This document shows positions 1 to 5,997 of a stretch of 7,594 bases of DNA, one piece after another (within the stretch, counting starts at the first letter, position 1; every line of letters begins with the position of its first letter). The notes beneath the pieces are model-generated. The model had not been told where the DNA came from. It saw only the letters and a program-made list of their open reading frames with translations, and ran no database searches. The stretch covers positions 1-7,594 of the forward strand of contig JADHUZ010000053.1 in the NCBI GenBank assembly GCA_016784265.1. Reading direction: 5' to 3'. A program made the translations under genes and the position numbers. Source of the stretch: Fidelibacterota bacterium (GTDB taxonomy: Bacteria > Fidelibacterota > BS150m-G59).

Positions 1-441
1 GTTTTGGAAAATTTTAAAATCTCTATCGGTCGCCGCGATGCAAATATGTATCTTTGCATGTTTGAAAATGGCGTGGAAGGCAGATACTTTTTTGATGCTG
101 ATGAGCAAACGAAACAAAAACAGCCGCGATTGATGGAGTGGGGCTATTCTCAAGAATCTGATTTTATCAACAATCTTTTCTCATATCTTCCCTTTGATTC
201 GATGGCTCATATTGAATTCCAAATTGAAATGTCGGTTATTCAGGATAAGCAAACGGAATATGGTTTGAGTTATTTTTTGCAGGCAAACCATACGATTTCC
301 GATGTGCCGCAAATTGCGTCTGGATATGCAACGCTCCATCTTCGGCGCTCCGATGATGATATTTGGAAAATACACTACTGGCGTGATGAACGGACTAACG
401 ATGGGATCGCAACTTGGAGCGAGATCAAAGCTGGATTCTGA
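1..441 (+). CDS. NTF2/SnoaL-like protein, 5'-truncated, paralogue of the next gene
   Basis: The reading frame is open from base 1, so the gene begins outside the window; the TTG at 4 lies in a conserved V-L-E-N-F motif and is probably an internal leucine. No enzyme function is recognised. The visible 146 residues match the mature part of the downstream gene: V-L-E-N-F at the start, an aromatic-rich strand followed by D-x-D, W-G in the middle, G-Y-A before the penultimate strand, and W-K-I-x-x-W-x-D near the end. That layout, with a final W-K-I strand, is typical of the NTF2/SnoaL-like cone fold used by many small exported proteins. By analogy with its neighbour, the missing N terminus probably carries a lipoprotein signal. 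The C-terminal tail is about 14 residues longer than the paralogue's. The stop codon lies inside the next gene (28-bp overlap), indicating translational coupling. Family assignment is by fold-like pattern only. Confidence 0.75.
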   Translation, partial: VLENFKISIGRRDANMYLCMFENGVEGRYFFDADEQTKQKQPRLMEWGYSQESDFINNLFSYLPFDSMAHIEFQIEMSVIQDKQTEYGLSYFLQANHTISDVPQIASGYATLHLRRSDDDIWKIHYWRDERTNDGIATWSEIKAGF

Positions 442-929
442 TTGCAATTGTAATTATTTCAATTTTTCAAGCTCGTTGCTCGAATCCGTTTGCACCGCCG
501 ATTGAAGATATTGATACAGGCACAACCTCTTTCCTTGCAAGAAACACAACGCCAGAACATGTGTTGGAAAATTTTAGGTTTTCGTACATCTATCAAGATT
601 CTTTAATCTATTCGGAATTGCTGGATTCCAATTTTGTTTTCGTCTATTATGATCCCGATTTAGGTGAAAACGGACGATTTGATTCTTGGGGCAGGGATGT
701 TGAATTGCGAACTACTGGCAGATTATTCAGGATGTTTTCGCCTATCAATTTGGATTGGGGAAACAATATTGAAGTCGATGAGAATGAAGAGAATCCTAAA
801 ATTACGCGCACATTTGTGTTGACTTTAGGAAGTAGCATTAGAATTATCGGCTATGCACAATTTGAGTTTAATCGTCAGCCAGACAGCACTTGGAAAATCG
901 TTCGGTGGCAAGATGGATCAATTTTTTAA
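414..929 (+). CDS. Putative lipoprotein with NTF2/SnoaL-like domain
   Basis: This encodes 171 aa from a TTG at 414. An in-frame TAA at 396-398 bounds the frame, and TTG 414 is the only standard start before the hydrophobic segment; a CTG at 438 would leave too short a leader. Residues 8-18 form a hydrophobic stretch (ILIAIVIISIF) followed by Q-A-R-C at 19-22 and then S-N-P-F-A-P-P. This reads as a lipoprotein signal with a relaxed lipobox: arginine before the cysteine is unusual, and the leader has only one early basic residue. Residues 46-171 match the preceding gene (T-P-E-H-V-L-E-N-F, W-G, G-Y-A, W-K-I-V-R-W-Q-D) and end at the last NTF2-like strand. The likely location is the envelope, anchored by Cys22; ligand and role are unknown. 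It overlaps its upstream neighbour by 28 bp and its downstream neighbour by 17 bp, so it is in the middle of an operon. Confidence 0.8.
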   Translation: MERDQSWILIAIVIISIFQARCSNPFAPPIEDIDTGTTSFLARNTTPEHVLENFRFSYIYQDSLIYSELLDSNFVFVYYDPDLGENGRFDSWGRDVELRTTGRLFRMFSPINLDWGNNIEVDENEENPKITRTFVLTLGSSIRIIGYAQFEFNRQPDSTWKIVRWQDGSIF

Positions 930-2010
930 AGGTTATCCAAAACGCAGAAAGCAGGATGATTTTCGATTGTCCTTGCTGATGATTTTAATGGTGGGAATAT
1001 TTACGCTATTTGCCTGCGATATTTTCCCGAAATCTTGGGAAATGTCAACCAATCATCCATTCAAATGGGAGTATTCGGAATGGTCGCTACGATGGTTGCA
1101 AGAACATTTTGATTTGAGAAGTGAGGAATCCCGATTAGATCTTCCCGAAAAATATAAATTGGTTCGGCGGTATATTTTGGAAAATCGCCAAAACGAAGCG
1201 GGGACAGTTTTCAGTTTTAAAAAGGCATTGCATCAGCTTAATTTCAGGCAAATCGAATCATCTAAAATTAAAGGAAAAGGTTGGAATGTTACCGCAAAAC
1301 GAGACGATCAATGGATTTGGGTTGATCTGCTTTATTCGAATCCTATTATTGGGACGATTGCGCTGGTCATAGATGATTTTGGTTACCGGATGGATGAAAC
1401 AACCGAAAAATTTCTAAATATTCAAACACCAATGACTTATGCGGTAATCCCGGGAAATGAATTTACGAAGGAGGTTGCCGGGAAACTTGCGGCAAAAGGT
1501 AAAGAAATTATCGTGCACATGCCGATGGAGCCGTACTCGGCGACAACGGATGATGAAAAACATGTATTGAAAACAGATGATGCCCACGGAAATTGGAGAA
1601 AACTTTTAAAATCGGCGTGGAGTGAAGTCCCTGGCGCAATTGGGATGAACAACCATCAGGGTTCAAAAGCCACAGAAAATCCGGAATTAATGCGCGTAGT
1701 GATGGATTTCGTCAAATCAAAAAACGCATTTTTCGTAGATAGTCGGACATCATCAAAAACTTTGGGTGAAAAAATCGCCAAAAAACAGGGCGTTCCCACT
1801 GTGGCGAAAACTCTGTTTTTAGATGACCCTGAAGATGAAATTTCAATCCGTGAGAAATTTGAAAAACTGGCAGAAATGGCGAAACATAAAGATTTTATTT
1901 TGGCCATTGGGCACGAAAAACCAGTTACGTTGTCAATTTTAAAAGAGGAAATACCGAAATTGCAAGCACAAGGATTTGTTTTTGTGCCAGTATCGGAAGT
2001 TGTAAAATAA
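913..2010 (+). CDS. Divergent polysaccharide deacetylase, YibQ/DUF610 family, probable lipoprotein
   Basis: This encodes 365 aa from ATG 913. An in-frame ATG at 853 would add 20 residues lying wholly inside the previous gene, and 913 has a weak GGTGG just upstream and gives a proper signal sequence. Basic residues K10-R-R-K precede a hydrophobic stretch ending L-F-A-C35, a good lipobox, so the protein is probably lipid-anchored and periplasmic. Residues 36-150 are a family-variable N-terminal region. The NodB-like barrel begins about residue 148 and shows the PF04748 signatures: I-D-D-F-G (153-157), H202-M-P-M-E-P, N-N-H248-Q-G-S, F-F-V-D276-S-R, and I-G-H334. The family resembles metal-dependent polysaccharide deacetylases, but a physiological substrate is not established; in proteobacteria yibQ often sits beside envC (peptidoglycan hydrolase activator). 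Family assignment is firm; activity is inference. The stop is 12 bp before the next start. Confidence 0.92.
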   Translation: MDQFFKGYPKRRKQDDFRLSLLMILMVGIFTLFACDIFPKSWEMSTNHPFKWEYSEWSLRWLQEHFDLRSEESRLDLPEKYKLVRRYILENRQNEAGTVFSFKKALHQLNFRQIESSKIKGKGWNVTAKRDDQWIWVDLLYSNPIIGTIALVIDDFGYRMDETTEKFLNIQTPMTYAVIPGNEFTKEVAGKLAAKGKEIIVHMPMEPYSATTDDEKHVLKTDDAHGNWRKLLKSAWSEVPGAIGMNNHQGSKATENPELMRVVMDFVKSKNAFFVDSRTSSKTLGEKIAKKQGVPTVAKTLFLDDPEDEISIREKFEKLAEMAKHKDFILAIGHEKPVTLSILKEEIPKLQAQGFVFVPVSEVVK

Positions 2011-2014
2011 AGGA
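2010..2014 (+). promoter_or_regulatory. Ribosome binding site of the PdxJ-like gene
   Basis: AAGGA lies 8 nt before ATG 2023 and begins at the last base of the preceding stop codon. It supports ATG 2023 as the true start and shows independent ribosome loading inside the gene run. Confidence 0.6.
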
Positions 2015-2022
2015 AAAATACG

Positions 2023-2685
2023 ATGATTCAGTTAGAACTTGATTTAACATGGTTTAAGAAAATAAGCGAATTCGGATTTCGTTCGTTTTCCGGGAGAACT
2101 GTTGCTGAGATTGCAACATTGAATGGAATTTCCCGAATCGCTGTTCCGCTTGATTGGGATGAGTTTTTAGGCGTTGGTGGCGCGTTTGCGACGAACCTAA
2201 TTTTTGTCAAAGATGACCCATCCGATTTGGTGAATCATCCCGGAATTGAAGGGAATTTGACAATTGCGGAAATCACCGATGGACAATATTCGCCGATGTC
2301 TCTGTCGAGAACAGACGATATAAAATTTGCGATTGATGCGCTCAATTCTTGCAAAGTTAATTTTTGGATTTCACCACAGAAAGATCAGATCAAAACGGCT
2401 TATGATTTGGGAGCCTCCGGAGTTGTGCTTGATGCGCGTGAATTTTTATCTGCACATGATCATCACAAAAAAATGGTGGCGTTGGAGATTCTTTCAAATC
2501 TCGCAATGCAAGCATATCGCTATGATTTGGAAGTTTCACTTGGTGGTGATTTTGATATTCCGGATTGTCGGTATTTGAGAGGTCTGGAGCAATTCGATTT
2601 TGTAACGATTGGGAAATCATTTTTCAATCGCAGTTTGTTGCTCGGTGCAGAGCGGACAACGCAAGAATTTCTGAAAGTTTTGTAG
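2023..2685 (+). CDS. PdxJ-like TIM-barrel protein lacking the pyridoxine phosphate synthase catalytic residues
   Basis: This encodes 220 aa from ATG 2023, a little shorter than typical PdxJ (about 240). PdxJ makes pyridoxine 5'-phosphate from 1-deoxyxylulose 5-phosphate and aminoacetone 3-phosphate in the cytoplasm. Similarity by eye to E. coli PdxJ is best in the C-terminal half: D-Q-I-K-T-A-Y-D-L-G-A matches E-Q-I-K-A-A-A-E-V-G-A, followed by a long helix, then L-E-V-S-L-G-G for L-K-V-N-A-G-H, and F-V-T-I-G-K-S-F-F-N-R for L-N-I-G-H-A-I-I-G-R. The N-terminal half is weaker. On this alignment the family's catalytic His45, Glu72 and His193 correspond to Pro42, Thr80 and Gly175, and His216 to Lys198. 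Ordinary PdxJ activity is therefore unlikely; a changed substrate or a non-enzymatic role is possible. It sits between the deacetylase and asparaginase genes, with no other vitamin B6 gene visible. Fold call is moderate; function unknown. Confidence 0.7.
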   Translation: MIQLELDLTWFKKISEFGFRSFSGRTVAEIATLNGISRIAVPLDWDEFLGVGGAFATNLIFVKDDPSDLVNHPGIEGNLTIAEITDGQYSPMSLSRTDDIKFAIDALNSCKVNFWISPQKDQIKTAYDLGASGVVLDAREFLSAHDHHKKMVALEILSNLAMQAYRYDLEVSLGGDFDIPDCRYLRGLEQFDFVTIGKSFFNRSLLLGAERTTQEFLKVL

Positions 2686-3695
2686 CCTCGCAATTAAAAG
2701 TCCAAATCTATCGCGGTAACGCAATAGAAAGTGAGCATAGCGTCATTGCCGCCGCTGTTGATGAAAATGGCGAATTAGTCTTCCAAATCGGCACGTCTGA
2801 ATTTGACGCATTTTTTCCATTTTACATCCGCTCATCTGCAAAGCCGTTTCAAGTTCAAGCGCTGATTGAATCTGGCGCAATTGAAAAATTTGGTTTTACT
2901 TTGAAAGATATTGCAATTTGTTGTGCTTCTCACGATGGAGAATCGTTTCATGTGAATTTGGTTGCGGATATTTTACAACGGATTGGATTGGACGAATCGT
3001 ATTTGCAATGCGGAACACATCCGCCATATCACAAAGAAACACGAGAAAATATGTTCCGCAAAAGCGAAAAATTCTCCGCGTTGCACAATAATTGCTCAGG
3101 GAAACACACTGGGATGCTCGCCGCCTGTTTATCGAATGGTTGGGATTTGGAATCTTATCTGGATATTGAACATCCGCTGCATCAGCGCATATTGGGAATT
3201 ATTCGAAAATATTCGAGCACATCAGATATTCAAACTTCTGTGGATGGATGCAGCGTGCCTGTGTTTCGCATGCCGCTTGTCGGACTCGCTCGACTCTTTA
3301 TGGCTTTGGCAAAAGGTGCTACGAATGGCTTGGAAACAGCATATTCAGCGATGACGAAATTCCCGGAATTTGTTGCTGGAACTGAACGATTTGATACTGC
3401 GGCAATACGAGCATTTCATGGAAAAGCCGTTTTCAAAGTTGGCGGCGAAGCGGTAGAAGGAATTGGTGTTCGCACAGAAAACGGGAAATTTTACGGCATT
3501 GGAATAAAAATTTTGGATGGTAACAGTCGTGCGCGCCCAGCCGCTGTCGTTGCTGTTTTGCAAAAATTAAATTTGGTTTCGGACTTGCAAATCGAAAAAC
3601 TCCGCCACTGGGCTTTCCCAGATTTGAAAAACGTTGCTGGACGAATTGTTGGAAAAATTTCGGTTGATTGGAATCAATTGCACTTTCTAATGTGA
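2565..3695 (+). CDS. L-asparaginase II (PF06089, Rhizobium etli AnsA-like); start uncertain
   Basis: This family hydrolyses L-asparagine to aspartate and ammonia and is unrelated to E. coli AnsA/AnsB. Family-like sequence starts only around 2688-2694 (S-Q-L-K-V-Q-I-Y-R-G), giving about 335 aa. The TTG at 2565 is the only ATG/GTG/TTG in frame before that point but would overlap the previous gene by 121 bp with no family-like residues, so the true start is probably later and non-standard; ATT 2667 is one candidate. Numbered from 2565, the known active-site pattern is present: S90-x-x-K93 (Ser48/Lys51 in the R. etli enzyme), S122 in A-S-H-D-G-E (Ser80), C177-S-G-K180 (zinc ligands Cys135/Lys138), C229 in D-G-C-S-V-P (Cys189), and K291 in K-V-G-G-E (probably Lys263). 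The S90-S122 and S90-C177 spacings equal those of the R. etli enzyme, so it is probably active. No signal peptide is evident, suggesting a cytoplasmic enzyme. It ends the first gene run. Confidence 0.88.
   Translation: MSVFERSGAIRFCNDWEIIFQSQFVARCRADNARISESFVASQLKVQIYRGNAIESEHSVIAAAVDENGELVFQIGTSEFDAFFPFYIRSSAKPFQVQALIESGAIEKFGFTLKDIAICCASHDGESFHVNLVADILQRIGLDESYLQCGTHPPYHKETRENMFRKSEKFSALHNNCSGKHTGMLAACLSNGWDLESYLDIEHPLHQRILGIIRKYSSTSDIQTSVDGCSVPVFRMPLVGLARLFMALAKGATNGLETAYSAMTKFPEFVAGTERFDTAAIRAFHGKAVFKVGGEAVEGIGVRTENGKFYGIGIKILDGNSRARPAAVVAVLQKLNLVSDLQIEKLRHWAFPDLKNVAGRIVGKISVDWNQLHFLM
3664..3691 (+). promoter_or_regulatory. Candidate promoter with inverted repeat inside the asparaginase 3' end
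   Basis: TTGATT (3664-3669) and TCTAAT (3686-3691) are 16 bp apart and resemble sigma70 -35 and -10 boxes; transcription would begin about 65 nt before the ATG at 3764. TTGATT is also the left arm of a perfect inverted repeat, TTGATT-gg-AATCAA (3664-3677), which could be a regulator site over the -35 box. Both lie in coding sequence, so chance is a real alternative. Confidence 0.2.
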
Positions 3696-3763
3696 CCCCA
3701 ATCAAAATCCTGAAAAATTCCTTTTTTATTGTGTAAAAATATCACTAAATTTCCCAACTAGTT
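3696..3763 (+). other. AT-rich intergenic spacer between two transcription-unit candidates
   Basis: This is the only sizeable intergenic gap in the window. It contains a T-run (3722-3727) without a GC-rich stem, so no convincing intrinsic terminator. TAAATTTC at 3746-3753 resembles the Bacteroidota -7 element TAnnTTTG in all but the last base, but it lies only 10 nt before the ATG and has no well-placed TTG partner. No Shine-Dalgarno sequence precedes ATG 3764. A promoter for the secreted-protein genes most likely lies here or just upstream, but I cannot place it firmly. Confidence 0.35.
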
Positions 3764-5977
3764 ATGGATAGATTACAACGATATTTTGCAGTGATTGTGC
3801 TGTGCTGTATTTTTTTGTTTTCGCAAACGGATGTTGCCTTTGGGAAAATCACATCTGATGATGATGATGAATTTACAAACATCGGAAATATCCAAATGAC
3901 AATTACAAATTATGGAATGGTTGGCTCTGGATTTAGCGGTTTGACAACAGAAACTGGCGATCCGCAACCATCTTGTGTTTATCCGCGTGATTCCCATATT
4001 GAACATCTGAAGTTGGGCGGACTTTGGGTTGGCGGCTACAAAGGCGATGACGTCGAACCGCATGTTTCTACGGCTGTGATTGATGTTTATAAAAATTCGC
4101 CTCAAAGTCGCGGTTACGAGTTTACAAATTACAATATTCCCGGATTCAATTTCGATCCGCCGGAGCAAATTCAGCGAAAATCAACACTTTTAGACCACCC
4201 AAATTTTTCAAGCAAAGCAATTTCTCATGAAGATTTGATTGCATATTATACAGACACTAACGATTCGACGGCTTTTTCCACTGGAGAACTAATTGATGAT
4301 CATGATGTTCCGCTTGGGATTTCTATCAAGCAAGAGGCTTACACTTGGAATTTGTCGTTTGCCGATGCGTTTGTGATTTTGAAATACACGATTTACAATG
4401 TTAATGACGATGAGTCACTGAATGATGTTTATGTTGGATTTTATATGGATTCGCAAATTGGTAACACGACTTTAACTTATCCGTATGGCTCGAATTATAA
4501 TTGGAATTGGTACGATGATGCGCTAAATTTTTCTGATTCATTGCGTTTGGCTTACAAATACGACTATGATGGCGACAATGGAAATACTGAATCATATTTT
4601 GGAGCAATGATTTTGGGAACAACGCCGTTTTTGTCGCTTGATACTTGGGTGAATGGTGCGGAAATGACGATGAGCCCACCAGTGTTTTTCAAGCAATGGT
4701 ATTTTGGCTCCGAAGGATTATCGCCTGGCGTGTTTCGGAGTCCGATGAGCCAAGATGAGGGCGGCGGCACGACTTTTTTTGATGAAACGCGGGCTTTTGA
4801 AAGTTATATGAGTACAGGATTGAATACGATGGCAAAATACAACGACCCAAACGATATGAATTATGTTGGAAATTGGCGCGAAATCGATGAAGCGCTGACA
4901 GATGGACACAGCCGTTCAATGCTAATTTCGACTGGCCCTTTTGATGAAATTGCACATGGCGATTCCATTCAAGTTGTATTTGCTGTTGTCTGTGGTGAGA
5001 AATGGGAAAGTTCACCGGATCCGATGGAAGAAGATAGTGAGCGAAACAAGAAAAATTTATACACGAATGCATTTTGGGCACAAACGGCGTATGATGGAGA
5101 AGATGCAAATCACAATGGCGAATTGGACAATGGCGAGGACATCAACGGAAATGGTGATTTGGATCGCTATATTTTGCCGGAACCGCCGCAAGCACCGCAT
5201 GTTTCCGTAATTCCAAAAGATAGCAAAGTTGAAATTTTTTGGGACAATATCTCGGAAATTTCTGTCGATCCAATTACGGGCGAGATGGATTTTGAAGGAT
5301 ATCGGATTTATCGTTCGCGGCTCGGCGATGATTTTATCGAAGGAAATATCTTGGAAAATATGGATCTCATTTTTCAAGCGGATTTGGACAACGATTTGGG
5401 ATTGAATACTTCAATGGATGGTGTTTTCTGGGATGTAGAGGATGATTTTCGATATAGGTTTGTTGATACAGATGTGCATAATGGCTGGCAATATGCGTAT
5501 GCGGTAACAGCCTACGATCGCGGCAACGAGGATATTGGATTAGAACAATTGGAAAGTAGTATTTTTCAGACGCTTGTGAAAGTATTCCCAGGAACGACAC
5601 CGGATCAAGCGGCGCAAACCACAGAATTAGGCATTTTTCCAAATCCATATCGTGCAGGCTCAATTTGGGATGGCACGCTGGAACGGGAACGCAAGATATA
5701 TTTTTACAATTTGCCAAATCATGCGACGGTTCGTATATTTACGCTTTCGGGTGAGTTGGTTGATGAGTTTTATCACGATGGAAATGAATATTCAGGAATG
5801 GATATTAAATGGTTTTCGTCGTTTGCCGCAGGTGATCTTCAATTTTCCGGCGGTGTGCACGCTTGGGATTTAGTCAGTATTGATGACCAAGCGCTTGCTA
5901 CAGGCATGTATATCGCACACATAGAAGACCACGATGACGGACGGCATAAAATTGGAAAATTTGTAGTTATTAAATAA
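3764..5977 (+). CDS. Secreted multidomain protein with T9SS-like C-terminal sorting domain
   Basis: This encodes 737 aa from ATG 3764. Residues 1-27 are a signal peptide: R3/R6, a hydrophobic core (8-19), and A-F-G before the likely cut at Lys28. An acidic D-D-D-D-E follows, then a large domain of about 400 residues opening N-I-G-N-I-Q-M-T-I-T-N-Y-G, a phrase I associate with FCB-type secreted proteins; its function is unknown. Residues 447-467 hold two back-to-back dockerin/EF-hand-like loops (D-A-N-H-N-G-E-L-D and D-I-N-G-N-G-D-L-D), probably binding calcium. About 472-595 is Fn3-like (V-E-I-F-W-D, F-E-G-Y-R-I-Y-R-S). Residues 621-737 resemble a type IX secretion type A sorting domain: F-P-N-P-Y, V-R-I-F-T-L-S-G-E-L-V, A-T-G-M-Y-I-A, and terminal K-F-V-V-I-K. 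It is probably surface-attached or released. No catalytic motif was recognised. No Shine-Dalgarno is visible, unlike the next gene 20 bp downstream. Confidence 0.9.
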   Translation: MDRLQRYFAVIVLCCIFLFSQTDVAFGKITSDDDDEFTNIGNIQMTITNYGMVGSGFSGLTTETGDPQPSCVYPRDSHIEHLKLGGLWVGGYKGDDVEPHVSTAVIDVYKNSPQSRGYEFTNYNIPGFNFDPPEQIQRKSTLLDHPNFSSKAISHEDLIAYYTDTNDSTAFSTGELIDDHDVPLGISIKQEAYTWNLSFADAFVILKYTIYNVNDDESLNDVYVGFYMDSQIGNTTLTYPYGSNYNWNWYDDALNFSDSLRLAYKYDYDGDNGNTESYFGAMILGTTPFLSLDTWVNGAEMTMSPPVFFKQWYFGSEGLSPGVFRSPMSQDEGGGTTFFDETRAFESYMSTGLNTMAKYNDPNDMNYVGNWREIDEALTDGHSRSMLISTGPFDEIAHGDSIQVVFAVVCGEKWESSPDPMEEDSERNKKNLYTNAFWAQTAYDGEDANHNGELDNGEDINGNGDLDRYILPEPPQAPHVSVIPKDSKVEIFWDNISEISVDPITGEMDFEGYRIYRSRLGDDFIEGNILENMDLIFQADLDNDLGLNTSMDGVFWDVEDDFRYRFVDTDVHNGWQYAYAVTAYDRGNEDIGLEQLESSIFQTLVKVFPGTTPDQAAQTTELGIFPNPYRAGSIWDGTLERERKIYFYNLPNHATVRIFTLSGELVDEFYHDGNEYSGMDIKWFSSFAAGDLQFSGGVHAWDLVSIDDQALATGMYIAHIEDHDDGRHKIGKFVVIK

Positions 5978-5985
5978 CAAAACCA

Positions 5986-5991
5986 AGGAGG
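5986..5991 (+). promoter_or_regulatory. Strong Shine-Dalgarno deciding the start of the last gene
   Basis: AGGAGG ends 6 nt before ATG 5998 and only 3 nt before ATG 5995. The spacing favours 5998, giving an N terminus M-K-K-I-K. The site lies within 20 bp of the previous stop, so the two secreted-protein genes are probably co-transcribed. Confidence 0.75.
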
Positions 5992-5997
5992 TTAATG

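Noticed and set aside
853..912. Upstream ATG at 853 as the start of the deacetylase gene
   Set aside because: It lies wholly inside the preceding gene and adds 20 residues before an otherwise good lipoprotein leader; ATG 913 fits better.
2674..2685. Programmed -1 frameshift joining the PdxJ-like and asparaginase frames
   Set aside because: AAA GTT TTG TAG is not a classic X-XXY-YYZ slippery site, and no clear downstream stem was seen; kept only as one option in the start-codon finding.
3713..3727. Possible intrinsic terminator AAAAA-TTCC-TTTTT with a T-run after the asparaginase gene
   Set aside because: The stem is only five A-T pairs with no GC content, so it would not form a stable terminator hairpin.
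3773..5717. Minus-strand open frames opposite the 737-aa secreted-protein gene
   Set aside because: Their products look like low-complexity antisense translations without recognisable domains, while the + strand frame has signal peptide and domain motifs throughout.
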